From Alphaproteobacteria bacterium (GTDB taxonomy: Bacteria; Pseudomonadota; Alphaproteobacteria; Micropepsales; Micropepsaceae), in assembly GCA_016783965.1 (NCBI GenBank), contig JADHVO010000008.1:186001-250000 (forward strand): a stretch of DNA of 64,000 nt, in the 5' to 3' direction. The notes beneath the pieces are model-generated. The model made no database searches and was not told where the DNA came from. It worked only from the letters and a program-made list of their open reading frames with translations. Made by a program: the position numbers and the translations under genes. This document shows positions 37,149-47,685 of this stretch, in pieces; position 1 is the first letter of the stretch; every line of letters starts with the position of its first letter.

Positions 37149-40084
37149 GCAAAGCCGCCAAAGCAGAACCTGGCAAAAGCCTCAAGAAGGGTGATCACCT
37201 CTATCTCGTCGACGGGTCGGGCTATCTCTTCCGCGCCTACCACGCGCTGCCCCCGCTGACCCGCAAGTCCGACGGCCTGCCGGTCGGCGCCGTCAGCGGC
37301 TACTGCAACATGCTGTGGAAGCTGCTGGAGGACATGAAGGGCTGGGAAACGCCCACGCACTTCGCCGTCATCTTCGACAAGTCTGAAGTGACGTTCCGCA
37401 ACGAGATCTATCCGCAATACAAGGCGCATCGCCCGCCGATGCCGGAGGACCTGATCCCGCAGTTCCCGCTGGTGCGCGACGCGACACGCGCTTTCGGCGT
37501 TGCTTGCATCGAAGAGAGCGGCTTCGAAGCCGACGACCTGATCGCCACCTATACCCGCGAGGCCAAGGAAGCGGGCGCGCGGGTCACCATCGTCTCGTCC
37601 GACAAGGACCTGATGCAGCTTGTCGAGGACGGCGTGGTCCAGCTCCTCGACACCATGAAGAACAAGCGCATCGGCAGCGCCGAGGTGCTCGAGCGCTTCG
37701 GTGTCACGCCCGACAAGGTCGTGCAGGTCCAGGCGCTGGCCGGCGACAGCGTCGACAACGTGCCCGGCGTTCCCGGTATCGGCGTAAAGACCGCGGCCGA
37801 ATTGCTCGCCACCTATGGCGACCTCGAAACGCTGCTTCAGCGCGCGGGCGAGATCAAACAGCCGAAGCGCCGCGAAACGCTGATCAACAACGCCGAGAAC
37901 GCGCGCATCTCGCTGAAGCTGGTGACGCTCGACGCCAACGCCAGGCTCAGCGTCCCGATCACCGATCTCACGGTGCAGCAGCCGGAACCCGGCACGCTGA
38001 TCCCGTTCCTGAAGGTGATGGAGTTCTCCGCGCTCATGAAGCGCGTGGCGGCAAGATTCGAGATCGAGAACACCGACGACATCAAGGCCGCCGCCGATCC
38101 GGCGCAGCGCAAGCTTGCATCGCCGCAGGATATCGAACCGCTGCCGGTCGACGCGAAAGAACCGCTCCCCGCAGACAAGGCGGTCGTCGTCACCACCGAA
38201 CCCGGCGCGATCCATGACGAGGACGCTGTTCGCGCCCGGATCGTCCACGACAGGTACGAAACCATTGCTACCGCAGCACGGCTCGATCACTGGATCAAGC
38301 GCGCGCGTGAAACCGGTAGGCTTTCGATCGACCTCGAAACGACGTCGCTCGATGCCATGCAGGCCAAGCTCTGCGGTATCGCCCTGTGCGTCGCACCGAA
38401 CGAGGCCTGCTATCTCCCCACCGGTCATAGCGCGTCCGGCGGCCTCTTGGGCGACAACGAAAAAACCGCTCAGCTTTCGGAAGCCGACGTTCTTGCCAGG
38501 CTGAAGCCGCTGCTGGAAGACCGCGCGATCCTGAAGATCGCGCAGAACATGAAGTACGACTACCTCGTGTTCCTTCAGCGCGGTATCCGGGTCGCGCCGT
38601 TCGACGACACGATGCTGATTCACTACGTGCTCGACGGCGGCTTGCGCGCCCACGGCATGGACGAACTTTCGACCGAGCACTTGAACCACACGCCGATCTC
38701 GTACCAGGACGTCACCGGCAAGGGCAAAGACAAGAAAACCTTTGACGAGGTCCCCGTGGTGGACGCCACACGCTACGCCGCCGAGGATGCCGACATCGCT
38801 CTTCGCCTGCACGCTATCCTCAAGCCGCGTCTCGCGAGGCAGGGCAAGGTCAGCGTCTACGAAACGCTGGAGCGCCCGCTGGTCCCTGTGTTGTGCGACA
38901 TGGAGCGCGAGGGGATCATGATCGATCCTGGCCTGCTGCGCCGCCTCTCCAACGATTTTGCGAAGACCCAGTCCGGGCTCGAGAAGGAGGTGTTCAAGGT
39001 TGCCGGCGGCGAGATCAATCTCGGTTCGCCCAAGCAGCTCGGCGATTTCTTCTTCGGCACGCTCAAGCTGCCCGGTGGCCGCAAGACCAAGACCGGCGCC
39101 TGGTCCACCGACGCCGACGTGCTGGAAGAGATCGCGGCCCAGGGCCACGACATCGCGAACAAGGTGCTCGAGTGGCGCCAGCTCTCCAAGCTGCGCGGCA
39201 CCTACACCGATGCGCTGCCGACCTATGTGAACCCGACCACCGGCCGCGTGCATACTTCTTTCCAGATGGCCGCGGCGGCAACCGGCCGCCTCGCCTCGAC
39301 CGATCCCAATCTTCAGAACATCCCGATCCGCACCGAAGAAGGCCGCCGCATCCGCCAGGCGTTCATTGCGCCGGAAGGGTTCAAGCTCCTCTCCGCCGAC
39401 TACAGCCAGATCGAGCTGCGCCTGTTCGCGCATATCGCCGACATCCCGCAGCTCAAGAAGGCCTTCGCCGAAGAGCAGGACATCCACGCCATGACGGCAT
39501 CGGAAATGTTCGGCGTGCCCGTGAAGGGCATGCCGCGCGAGATTCGCTCCCGCGCCAAGGCCATCAATTTCGGCATCATCTACGGCATCTCGGCGTTCGG
39601 CCTGTCGAACCAGCTCGGCATCGCGCGCAGCGAGGCGGACGACTACATCAAGAAATACTTCCAGCGCTTCCCCGGCATCCGCGACTACATGGAGACGACC
39701 AAGGCCTTCGCGCGCAAGAACGGCTATGTCGAAACCCTGTTCGGTCGCCGCGTTCACATCCGCGAAATCACCTCGTCCAACCCCGGCCATCGCGGCGGGG
39801 CCGAGCGTGCCGCCATCAATGCGCCGATCCAGGGCAGCGCCGCCGACGTCATCCGCCGCGCCATGGTGCGCATCCCCGATGCGCTGAAACAGAAGAAGCT
39901 CAAGGCACGCATGCTGCTCCAGGTGCACGATGAACTTGTGTTCGAAGTCGCCGACAAGGAGATCGACGCACTCGCAAAACTCACCAAGCAGGTGATGGAG
40001 AAGGCGCCGCTTCCCGCAGTGCAGCTCAGCGTGCCGCTGACTGTCGACGCCCGCGCCGCCGAGAACTGGGACGCCGCCCATTAG
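37145..40084 (+). CDS. polA: DNA polymerase I
   Basis: Pol I fills gaps and removes RNA primers. The 979-residue protein contains all three modules: 5'-3' exonuclease (about 15-300, LYLVDGSGYLFRAYHALPPL, ESGFEADDLIATY), 3'-5' exonuclease (about 385-580, with SIDLETTSLDAMQAK) and polymerase (about 600-979, with LLSADYSQIELR, RSRAKAINFGIIYGIS, and the end stretch MLLQVHDELVFEV). The frame has no ATG near the expected start, and TTG 37145 (overlapping the preceding stop, TTGA) fits the usual N-terminus. Translational coupling to the zinc-finger gene is likely. Confidence 0.97.
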   Translation: MSKAAKAEPGKSLKKGDHLYLVDGSGYLFRAYHALPPLTRKSDGLPVGAVSGYCNMLWKLLEDMKGWETPTHFAVIFDKSEVTFRNEIYPQYKAHRPPMPEDLIPQFPLVRDATRAFGVACIEESGFEADDLIATYTREAKEAGARVTIVSSDKDLMQLVEDGVVQLLDTMKNKRIGSAEVLERFGVTPDKVVQVQALAGDSVDNVPGVPGIGVKTAAELLATYGDLETLLQRAGEIKQPKRRETLINNAENARISLKLVTLDANARLSVPITDLTVQQPEPGTLIPFLKVMEFSALMKRVAARFEIENTDDIKAAADPAQRKLASPQDIEPLPVDAKEPLPADKAVVVTTEPGAIHDEDAVRARIVHDRYETIATAARLDHWIKRARETGRLSIDLETTSLDAMQAKLCGIALCVAPNEACYLPTGHSASGGLLGDNEKTAQLSEADVLARLKPLLEDRAILKIAQNMKYDYLVFLQRGIRVAPFDDTMLIHYVLDGGLRAHGMDELSTEHLNHTPISYQDVTGKGKDKKTFDEVPVVDATRYAAEDADIALRLHAILKPRLARQGKVSVYETLERPLVPVLCDMEREGIMIDPGLLRRLSNDFAKTQSGLEKEVFKVAGGEINLGSPKQLGDFFFGTLKLPGGRKTKTGAWSTDADVLEEIAAQGHDIANKVLEWRQLSKLRGTYTDALPTYVNPTTGRVHTSFQMAAAATGRLASTDPNLQNIPIRTEEGRRIRQAFIAPEGFKLLSADYSQIELRLFAHIADIPQLKKAFAEEQDIHAMTASEMFGVPVKGMPREIRSRAKAINFGIIYGISAFGLSNQLGIARSEADDYIKKYFQRFPGIRDYMETTKAFARKNGYVETLFGRRVHIREITSSNPGHRGGAERAAINAPIQGSAADVIRRAMVRIPDALKQKKLKARMLLQVHDELVFEVADKEIDALAKLTKQVMEKAPLPAVQLSVPLTVDARAAENWDAAH

Positions 40085-40550
40085 CCGCTCTCGCCTCCTC
40101 GCCGCGCTCGCGATCCTTATCGCCTTGGTGCTCGATATTGCGGTCAAGAGCCTGTTTCTCGCGCGTGTAGCCGTATGGGACGGCAAGGTCGTCATTCCCG
40201 GCCTGCTCGACCTGCATTACGCCTGGAACCACGGCGTGTCGTTCAGCCTCTTCTGGCAGAACAGCAGCTTTGGCAGCGTTGCGCTGGCCGCCGTGCTCAG
40301 CCTCATCATAATCGGCATGGCGGTCGCCGCGTTTCGCACGAACAAGCCGATTCTCGCCACCTCGCTCGGCCTGATTGTCGGGGGCGCACTCGGCAACGTC
40401 GCCGACCGCTACCAGCATGGCGGGGTGTTCGATTTTCTGGTCGTGCGGCTGGGCGCGCATCCACTGTTCATCTGCAACAGTGCCGACATTCTCATTTCGC
40501 TCGGCGTCTTGCTCCTGTCGTGGGACGCTTTCTTTGTGAAGCCTGACTAG
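40080..40550 (+). CDS. lspA: lipoprotein signal peptidase (signal peptidase II)
   Basis: LspA removes lipoprotein signal peptides in the inner membrane. Four hydrophobic segments and the catalytic aspartates in GNVADRYQHGGVFDF and NSADILIS are present. A GTG at 40125 would cut the first membrane helix and leave its conserved Asp (LDIAVK) at residue 3. The frame opens further upstream only to ATT 40080 or CTG 40041, with no ATG, GTG or TTG before a stop except codons 40122 and 40125. ATT 40080 overlaps the polA stop (ATTAG), giving a normal length of 156 residues. The start is thus uncertain. Confidence 0.85.
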   Translation: MSRSRLLAALAILIALVLDIAVKSLFLARVAVWDGKVVIPGLLDLHYAWNHGVSFSLFWQNSSFGSVALAAVLSLIIIGMAVAAFRTNKPILATSLGLIVGGALGNVADRYQHGGVFDFLVVRLGAHPLFICNSADILISLGVLLLSWDAFFVKPD

Positions 40551-40821
40551 GCTGGAATTCGAATTCCACCAGGAACACGCGCTCGCCGCTGCCGTGCTTC
40601 GCGGTCTTGAGCAGGTCGGCCAGGCCGTTGAACCCGGAGTCGCGCGCCATCTTCGGCGTGATGTCCCGGATCTCGATTTCGGTCATCGCGGTCACCAGGA
40701 TGCGGCCGCCTTCCATGGCATAGATGCCGCCGACCTTTACGTGCGGCCGTTGCCAGATGCGGATCGACGTCGTGATCTCGCCGCGCCGGATTGGCTCGCG
40801 CAGCTTCTCGATGAAGTGCAT
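40492..40821 (-). CDS. ASCH/PUA-like domain protein
   Basis: The 109-residue protein has the ASCH-like layout: HFIEKLREPIRRGEITTSIR with a basic patch, then strands KVGGIYAMEGGRILVTAM and EIRDITP, and ends with an RKRPTTGARRRAK tail. ASCH folds bind RNA or nucleotides. The last 59 bases overlap the 3' end of lspA on the other strand, which is more than usual for convergent genes; the ORF is otherwise good. Its function is unknown. Confidence 0.6.
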   Translation of the reverse strand: MHFIEKLREPIRRGEITTSIRIWQRPHVKVGGIYAMEGGRILVTAMTEIEIRDITPKMARDSGFNGLADLLKTAKHGSGERVFLVEFEFQPSQASQRKRPTTGARRRAK

Positions 40822-40882
40822 GCGTCGGCCTCATGTAGCGAAGCGATAGGCCTGGGATATGCAAAGCATGCCACGGCGTGAT

Positions 40883-42616
40883 TCACGCCGCGATGGATCT
40901 GAGGCCCGTCTCCGCGTTGATGCCCGCCTTGCCCAGCGTTTCCATCAGCGTGGCCATCGCCGCATCCGGTGACGGCGCGGGGTTCCCCTGGTTCGCGGCC
41001 TGCGCGATGTAGCCTGTCAGGAATCCCGGCCGGCCCAGATAACCCACGACCATGTCGCGAGCCCTGGCGGACAGCTTGCCTTCGGTCAGCATGTTGCCGG
41101 TCATGAGGCGCAGGACCGTCGTCGCCTTGTCGGCGGCGCTTGTCGGCTTGCCCTCGATCGATTCAAGCACCTTGGCGCGGATTTCGACGAGATTCGCGAT
41201 GCGGTCCAGGTGATTCGCGAGCTCCTGCCGCTGTGCATCGGGGAGGCCGGTGCGGCGAAGACGCGCCTGCAACTGCGCCAGGCGCTGAATCCGTGCCAGC
41301 GGCGGCGTCTTGGCGTTGAGGAAGTGGGTTTCGAAATTCGCGGCGGTGACCAGCGGCAGCACAAAGGTGCCAAGATGCCGCTTGTTCTCGATGCCGATGA
41401 CGTTGTCCTCGACGAACAGCAGCCGTTCCAGCTTTTCATCGGGCGCGGCGCCATCCATGTACTGGCCCAGCGTTTCATGCGTGACCAGCCGCCTGGAGCG
41501 CAGCGTGAATGCGGCCACGAGGTCCTCGTGGCTCATGTACTTGCCGACGCCCAGGACGACGCGGTTCGCGATCCGGCGCAGCGTCCTGAACTCGTCTTCG
41601 AGTGAGTTTGGGCACAGCCGCTTGCTGCTCCTGAACTCGGCCATGATGCGGTTGGCGATCGCGGTGCGCGCCTCGGGCATGTCGTCGTCGGCGAAGTGCT
41701 TGGTTAGCGCCAGCAGTCCCGCCCGGTTCTGGCCGTCCGCCGGCTCCTGGCCGAGGAACAGGAGCACCAGGCTCGTCAGCGCCTGTCCCAGATCTTCCTT
41801 GGCCCCGATCAGTTCGTGCAGCGCTGCCGACCCCGCCAGCACCTCGGCAATCATCGCATCCACCGAGCCCAGCAATAGAAGCGCACCCTTGCCGTCCGCC
41901 GGCACTTCCCCGGTGAGCTCGAGCAAGCGGAACACCTTGTCGTCCCAGCCCTTCGCGTCCTTCAGGTGCCTCGCAATCGCGCCGTTCAGCACATAGGCGC
42001 CGTCTGGCTGCTCGGCCAGCCTGGTTGCCAGCGGACCGAAGGCGCCCGGCTTCACGTGCGGAAATACGTTGTTGCGCTCGTCGCGGTAAACGCGGTTGAA
42101 CGCCTTGGTGACCAGCTCCAGGAGCGACTTGATGATCGACTGGACGGGCTGGCTCGTCGACGAGGCCTGGGCCACGGCGACCTTCTGGATCGCGTGCTGC
42201 AAGAGCGTGCCCGTGGCCTCCAGCTTTTCAAGCAGGTCGGCGCGCACGGACAGTTCGCTGATCGTCACCAGGTTGCGCGCAAGGAAGTCGGGGATCAGGC
42301 GCATCATGGTGGCGCGCGCGTGATACGAATACAGGTCTTCCGGCTTGAAGCAGGGCAGGGCGTGCGGCGCGTCTTCCTGCGCCGGCGCCAGCTTCATCCG
42401 ATTGTGACCGTCCTCGAGGATCTTCAGCGACAGGAAATCGCCCGTCTCGTCGTTGTAGGTCTCCTTCACGACCTTCACGCCGGTCGCCTGGTCGTTCGCC
42501 ATAAGGCTCTGGGCGAAATCGATGGCCGACTGGCGCTCGTTGCACACGTCAATCATCGTCCAGCCGCCCTTGGCGCCCTTGCGTGAGAAAACCTCGTAGT
42601 GGACCGACTGCGCCAT
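40883..42616 (-). CDS. 577-residue conserved hypothetical protein
   Basis: Mostly helical, with no signal peptide, membrane segment or recognised domain. The N-terminal 60 residues (QSVHYEVFSRKGAKGGWTMI; ERQSAIDFAQSLM) look like a small alpha/beta unit. The rest has long amphipathic helices, including RMIPDFLARNLVTISELSV-like and FVEDNVIGIENKR segments. It is a long, well-formed coding frame with normal codon bias, and homologues are likely among alphaproteobacteria, but I cannot name one. It stands alone between two unrelated genes. Confidence 0.65.
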   Translation of the reverse strand: MAQSVHYEVFSRKGAKGGWTMIDVCNERQSAIDFAQSLMANDQATGVKVVKETYNDETGDFLSLKILEDGHNRMKLAPAQEDAPHALPCFKPEDLYSYHARATMMRLIPDFLARNLVTISELSVRADLLEKLEATGTLLQHAIQKVAVAQASSTSQPVQSIIKSLLELVTKAFNRVYRDERNNVFPHVKPGAFGPLATRLAEQPDGAYVLNGAIARHLKDAKGWDDKVFRLLELTGEVPADGKGALLLLGSVDAMIAEVLAGSAALHELIGAKEDLGQALTSLVLLFLGQEPADGQNRAGLLALTKHFADDDMPEARTAIANRIMAEFRSSKRLCPNSLEDEFRTLRRIANRVVLGVGKYMSHEDLVAAFTLRSRRLVTHETLGQYMDGAAPDEKLERLLFVEDNVIGIENKRHLGTFVLPLVTAANFETHFLNAKTPPLARIQRLAQLQARLRRTGLPDAQRQELANHLDRIANLVEIRAKVLESIEGKPTSAADKATTVLRLMTGNMLTEGKLSARARDMVVGYLGRPGFLTGYIAQAANQGNPAPSPDAAMATLMETLGKAGINAETGLRSIAA

Positions 42617-42687
42617 CGCACCCCGGTGCGTAAAACTCCGCTCAGGGAAAGTATGTAGGCGCGCGAATTAAGTCGCGGTTAAGCCTG

Positions 42688-43467
42688 TCAAGAAAGCGCC
42701 GTGATGGTCGGATTTTGCCCGCACAGGGCGCAGGCCGGGTCCTTTTGAAACCGCACCGTGCGGAAGCGCGTGCCCAAGGCGTCGAAAATCAGGAACCTTC
42801 CGGCCATCGACTCACCGGCGCCCGTGATCTCTTTGATCACCTCGAGCGCCTGGAGCGTGCCCATGACGCCCGCTGCGGCGCCCAACACGCCGGTCTCCGA
42901 GCAATTGGCGACCGTACCGGATGGCGGCGGCTCGGGAAACAGACAGCGATAGCAGGGACAGTTCGGTTCATGCGCCTTGTAGGTCGAAAGCTGCCCGTCG
43001 AATTCGGTGACCGCCGCGCTCACCAGCGTTTTTCCGGCGAAATAGCAGGCGTCGTTGACCAGGAACCGCGTGGCGAAATTGTCCGAGCCGTCGGCCACGA
43101 TGTCGTAGCCACCAATGATCCCCATCGCGTTTTCGGCGGTCAGCCGCACAGGATGCAGCTCGACGGTCACGCACGGATTGATCGCATTCGCTGCATCGCG
43201 GGCCGAAAGCGTTTTCGGACGCCCGACATCCCTGGTCGTGTGTACGATCTGCCGTTGCAGGTTCGACAGGCTCACCTCATCAAAGTCCACGATCCCGATT
43301 TTGCCCACGCCCGCCGCCGCCAGGTACAGGATTGCCGGGCTGCCCAGCCCGCCGGCGCCGACCACCAGCACCCGGCCCTTCGACAGCTTCGCCTGGCCGG
43401 TGCCGCCCACTTCCCGCAGCACAATGTGGCGGGCATAACGTTCAAGGTCTTCGTCGGACAGGGCCAT
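42688..43467 (-). CDS. HesA/MoeB/ThiF-type sulfur-carrier adenylyltransferase
   Basis: The enzyme activates the C-terminus of a ubiquitin-like sulfur carrier (MoaD or ThiS) as an acyl adenylate. The 259-residue protein has [21 protein letters not shown] as nucleotide site, [15 protein letters not shown], and two Cys-x-x-Cys pairs (CPCYRC and CALC) for zinc. No rhodanese domain is attached, so it is MoeB/ThiF-sized rather than MOCS3-like. No moa or thi gene is in the window, so it cannot be assigned to one pathway. Confidence 0.88.
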   Translation of the reverse strand: MALSDEDLERYARHIVLREVGGTGQAKLSKGRVLVVGAGGLGSPAILYLAAAGVGKIGIVDFDEVSLSNLQRQIVHTTRDVGRPKTLSARDAANAINPCVTVELHPVRLTAENAMGIIGGYDIVADGSDNFATRFLVNDACYFAGKTLVSAAVTEFDGQLSTYKAHEPNCPCYRCLFPEPPPSGTVANCSETGVLGAAAGVMGTLQALEVIKEITGAGESMAGRFLIFDALGTRFRTVRFQKDPACALCGQNPTITALS

Positions 43468-43625
43468 GTTTCATCCTATCTGGGATAGGAGCAGCCAACG
43501 GCCAAGTGGCACTCCGTCACTTCGGTGATTGTTACCGGTGTCATTTGCAACATTTTGAAATCTTGGGACTTTTTCTCAGGAAGCGCGGCAGTCCCGCGTT
43601 GCTGACAGGGCGGCCAAGCTCTATT

Positions 43626-43641
43626 TTGACGCCAAAATTGG
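43626..43641 (+). promoter_or_regulatory. possible -35 plus palindrome upstream of pckA
   Basis: TTGACG (43626-43631) is followed immediately by the perfect palindrome CCAAAATTGG (43632-43641). A -10 at proper spacing is weak (GCTCAT at 17 bases). The palindrome could be an operator. The rest of the 233-base spacer shows no other clear signal. Confidence 0.25.
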
Positions 43642-43700
43642 TCTGGTCGCTCATGCTAAGCGGACCGGCTCGGGGTTTGTTTTTCATCAGAGGAATTGGA

Positions 43701-45305
<1,605 letters not shown>

Positions 45306-45424
45306 CGCCAGTTTCATCGTTGCTGGAAGCATGCTAGAGCGCCACGATTGCGGCTGCGCGCGACGCCTTTGTCTAGGCGATTCTCAGGGCAACAGGCGCA
45401 TCGATGTCTTGAGGGCGCGGGCGT

Positions 45425-46168
45425 ATGGGTGACGATATGGGGCAGAGTGCGTTTGCAACGCGACAAGTAGCTGATGATGGCCATAGACGGTCGTCGCTGC
45501 GTAACTTTGCGCATCGATTTGGCTTGACTTGGCTCTCAGCGATCTGGGGTCCGTCGGTGTTCGCGTTCCGGACCGGCCACTTCCGCAGCGCGCTCGCCGG
45601 CCGTGCCATGGACCGTAGCGGCAAGCCGTTACCTTGGTACACATATCCGGCCATTCGCTATCTTTCGCAGTTCGATTTCTCAGACGCTTCTGTGCTCGAG
45701 TTCGGCGGGGGCCAGTCTACGTTTTGGTGGAGCGCTCGCGCGAAGGAAGTCACCGTGTTCGATGCCTACAAGCCGTGGGTTGAGAAACTCCGCGCCAGCG
45801 TGTCGCCGAATGTCGAAGTAAACCATATGAAGCGCTCCTCCGACGTTGCTGCGATGCTGGAGGGCAAGAAATTTGATGTGATCGTCGTGGATTCCGGCAC
45901 CGAAGAGGACCCTTATGGCGGCCGGTTCGATAATATGGTCGCGGCGATGTCGCACGTTGTGGACGGTGGCTTCATCGTGGTGGACAATTCAACCGATGAC
46001 TATTGCTGGAAGGGCAGCGAGGTCGCCGCCGCCCAGGGATGGAATCGAGTCGACTTCATCGGTTTCGGCCCAGGCGGCGTCACGGAATACGGGACCTCGG
46101 TTTATTTCAAGGCATTCCCGCGCCTGCTTCAGCCGCGCGACGTGCCGACGGCAATATTGACGGCTTGA
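45425..46168 (+). CDS. orphan methyltransferase-like protein, possibly acquired
   Basis: A 247-residue protein with a SAM-site-like VLEFGGGQSTFWWSARA (about 90-106), then VTVFDAYKPWVEKL and the acidic IVVDSGTEEDPYGG. The last parts recall methyltransferases of the FkbM/TylF neighbourhood. Upstream residues (about 1-85) lack a recognised domain. The local sequence has weaker third-position GC bias than its neighbours, and it is bounded by pckA and what seems a second pckA 3' end, so lateral entry is possible. Substrate unknown. Confidence 0.55.
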   Translation: MGDDMGQSAFATRQVADDGHRRSSLRNFAHRFGLTWLSAIWGPSVFAFRTGHFRSALAGRAMDRSGKPLPWYTYPAIRYLSQFDFSDASVLEFGGGQSTFWWSARAKEVTVFDAYKPWVEKLRASVSPNVEVNHMKRSSDVAAMLEGKKFDVIVVDSGTEEDPYGGRFDNMVAAMSHVVDGGFIVVDNSTDDYCWKGSEVAAAQGWNRVDFIGFGPGGVTEYGTSVYFKAFPRLLQPRDVPTAILTA

Positions 46169-46288
46169 GTCTGCAGCCGCGTCGTCGATCGATTGAAACC
46201 TGAACCGGATGAAGCGCCGCGCCGGCGACATACCTGCGATCGCTGGGCAACCGCGATGCTTCTCCGCTCCGCGAGCCTATCGCTGCCG

Positions 46289-46321
46289 GCTGCGCCCGCG
46301 CTGGCCGAGGCTGCCGAATAA
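46289..46321 (+). repeat. apparent second copy of the pckA 3' end ([10 protein letters not shown], stop)
   Basis: The 33 bases encode [10 protein letters not shown] and a TAA stop, the exact C-terminus of pckA (45273-45305). All six differences between the two are at third codon positions. No further similarity to pckA extends upstream. It suggests a relic left when the intervening gene was inserted; a chance match of Ala/Glu codons is possible. Confidence 0.5.
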
Positions 46322-46364
46322 ACGCGATTTCCGGAAAACGAATGACAAGGGGCTGCGCTTCACC

Positions 46365-47000
46365 CTAGGCGTGGCCCCAAGTCTTGATGGGTTGACGGCG
46401 ATAGACCCAGATGTACCCGGGCGGCAGGTTGCGCCACACGAACGCGGCGCGCCGCGCCATGATCTCGCGCGACTCCGGAATCGCCGGCGTGCCGCGATAG
46501 GATACCTGGATGAACGGTCCACCCAGCCGCACGCGCGCCAACGCGTCCTCAATCACTTCATACCGCGCTTCAATCGGGAAATTGATCAGCGGCAGGCCGG
46601 ATACCACGGCGGTGTAACTGCGACGCGGCGTACCCAGCACGCGCGCGAGGTTCATCGCGTCGCCCTGCAAGACATAAAGGCCCGGGAAGCGCCCGCTCAG
46701 GAGGTCCGCGAAACCCGGATCGTACTCGATGGCCACGATCCGCGACGCCGGAATGCCGCGCGCAATGATCGCCTTTGTGATCGCACCGGTACCGGGACCA
46801 AGCTCCAGCACCTGTCCGTCATTTGAGGGAATCTGTGCCGCGATGGCCTGTGCCATCGCCGGACTGGAAGGCAGAAGCGCAGACACCCTGGCCGGGTGGT
46901 CGATCAGTGCGCGCAGAAATTCGAGCCTTTCGTAGAATCCGCCAAACTGCGGCGCTCGCGCACGCGAAGGCAGGGCCGTGGCGTCGGATAGCAATCGCAT
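46365..47000 (-). CDS. PmtA-like SAM-dependent methyltransferase (distal copy)
   Basis: The 211-residue protein has QVLELGPGTGAITKAII as motif I, IVAIEYDPGFADLL as motif II and SGLPLINFPIEARYEVI, the core of phospholipid N-methyltransferase (PmtA)-like and related rRNA-methylase-fold enzymes. It is a paralogue of the upstream gene 47039-47593, sharing the fold and the end VWVYRR. ATG 47000 is preferred over a GTG at 47060 that would overlap that gene. Whether it methylates phosphatidylethanolamine or another molecule cannot be told from sequence. Confidence 0.7.
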   Translation of the reverse strand: MRLLSDATALPSRARAPQFGGFYERLEFLRALIDHPARVSALLPSSPAMAQAIAAQIPSNDGQVLELGPGTGAITKAIIARGIPASRIVAIEYDPGFADLLSGRFPGLYVLQGDAMNLARVLGTPRRSYTAVVSGLPLINFPIEARYEVIEDALARVRLGGPFIQVSYRGTPAIPESREIMARRAAFVWRNLPPGYIWVYRRQPIKTWGHA

Positions 47001-47038
47001 GACAGGGGAATGCGCCGGAAGCCTAGGCGTTCCCACTC

Positions 47039-47593
47039 TTAACGGCGGCGATACACCCACACCCGCGCCGGTGGCACGTTCAGCAGGATGAAAGCAGCCT
47101 GTGTCACCGTCACCCCGGCTGGCGGCGGCACGGGTGCGCGCAGGCGGTAAGAGAATTGGATGAACGGTGCGCCGGGCCGAAGCCGCTCCAATATGTCGGC
47201 CAGCAGCTTCTGGCGCAGCGCCATGGGGAAGTTCACCAGCGGCATGCTCGACAGGATCGCGGCGAAACCTGTCTTCGGCCCGTCGCCAAGCGTCTTCTCC
47301 AGATCGAACGCGTCGCCGTTGATCACATGCACGTCGGGATAGCGCGTGGCGACCATCGCGGCGAAGTCGCGGTCATACTCCACGGCCGTGATGCGGTCCG
47401 CCGCGATGCCGCGCGCCAGCATCGCCGCTGTCACGACGCCGGTGCCGGGCCCCAACTCCAGGATCGGCCCATCAGCGTTCGGCGGAACCTGCGCGGCCAT
47501 CGCGCGGCTCAGGCCGGGACCGGATGGCGCCACCGCGCCGGTGTACACCGGCCTTGCGATCAGGCGCCCAAGGAACCGCAATGTATCTGACAT
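47039..47593 (-). CDS. PmtA-like SAM-dependent methyltransferase (proximal copy)
   Basis: The 184-residue protein shows ILELGPGTGVVTAAMLARG, ITAVEYDRDFAAMV, and SSMPLVNFPMALRQKLL, as in phospholipid N-methyltransferases. It ends with NVPPARVWVYRRR, nearly matching its downstream partner. A short N-terminal region contains the APSGPGLSRAM helix typical of the group, which may help membrane contact. The two copies may act successively on PE to form phosphatidylcholine, but this is only inferred from the family. Divergent from the secreted protein gene at 47686. Confidence 0.72.
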   Translation of the reverse strand: MSDTLRFLGRLIARPVYTGAVAPSGPGLSRAMAAQVPPNADGPILELGPGTGVVTAAMLARGIAADRITAVEYDRDFAAMVATRYPDVHVINGDAFDLEKTLGDGPKTGFAAILSSMPLVNFPMALRQKLLADILERLRPGAPFIQFSYRLRAPVPPPAGVTVTQAAFILLNVPPARVWVYRRR

Positions 47594-47685
47594 GATGCTC
47601 CGTCGTGCAGGCGCGGCGGGAAGGCGGCGCTCTTGACCCCTCTCTCTACCCGCCGGACCATGGGCCGTCGAGGTTGGGGGATGCC

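Noticed and set aside
37142..40195. A 1017-residue minus-strand frame opposite polA
   Set aside because: An antisense shadow of a verified polA; no motif of its own.
40883..42616. Plus-strand frames opposite the 577-residue unknown gene
   Set aside because: Several short overlapping frames, none with a continuous normal composition; the minus-strand frame is longer and has better codon usage.
43626..43641. CCAAAATTGG as a definite pckA operator
   Set aside because: A ten-base palindrome is too short and the accompanying -10 too weak; retained only as a low-confidence feature.
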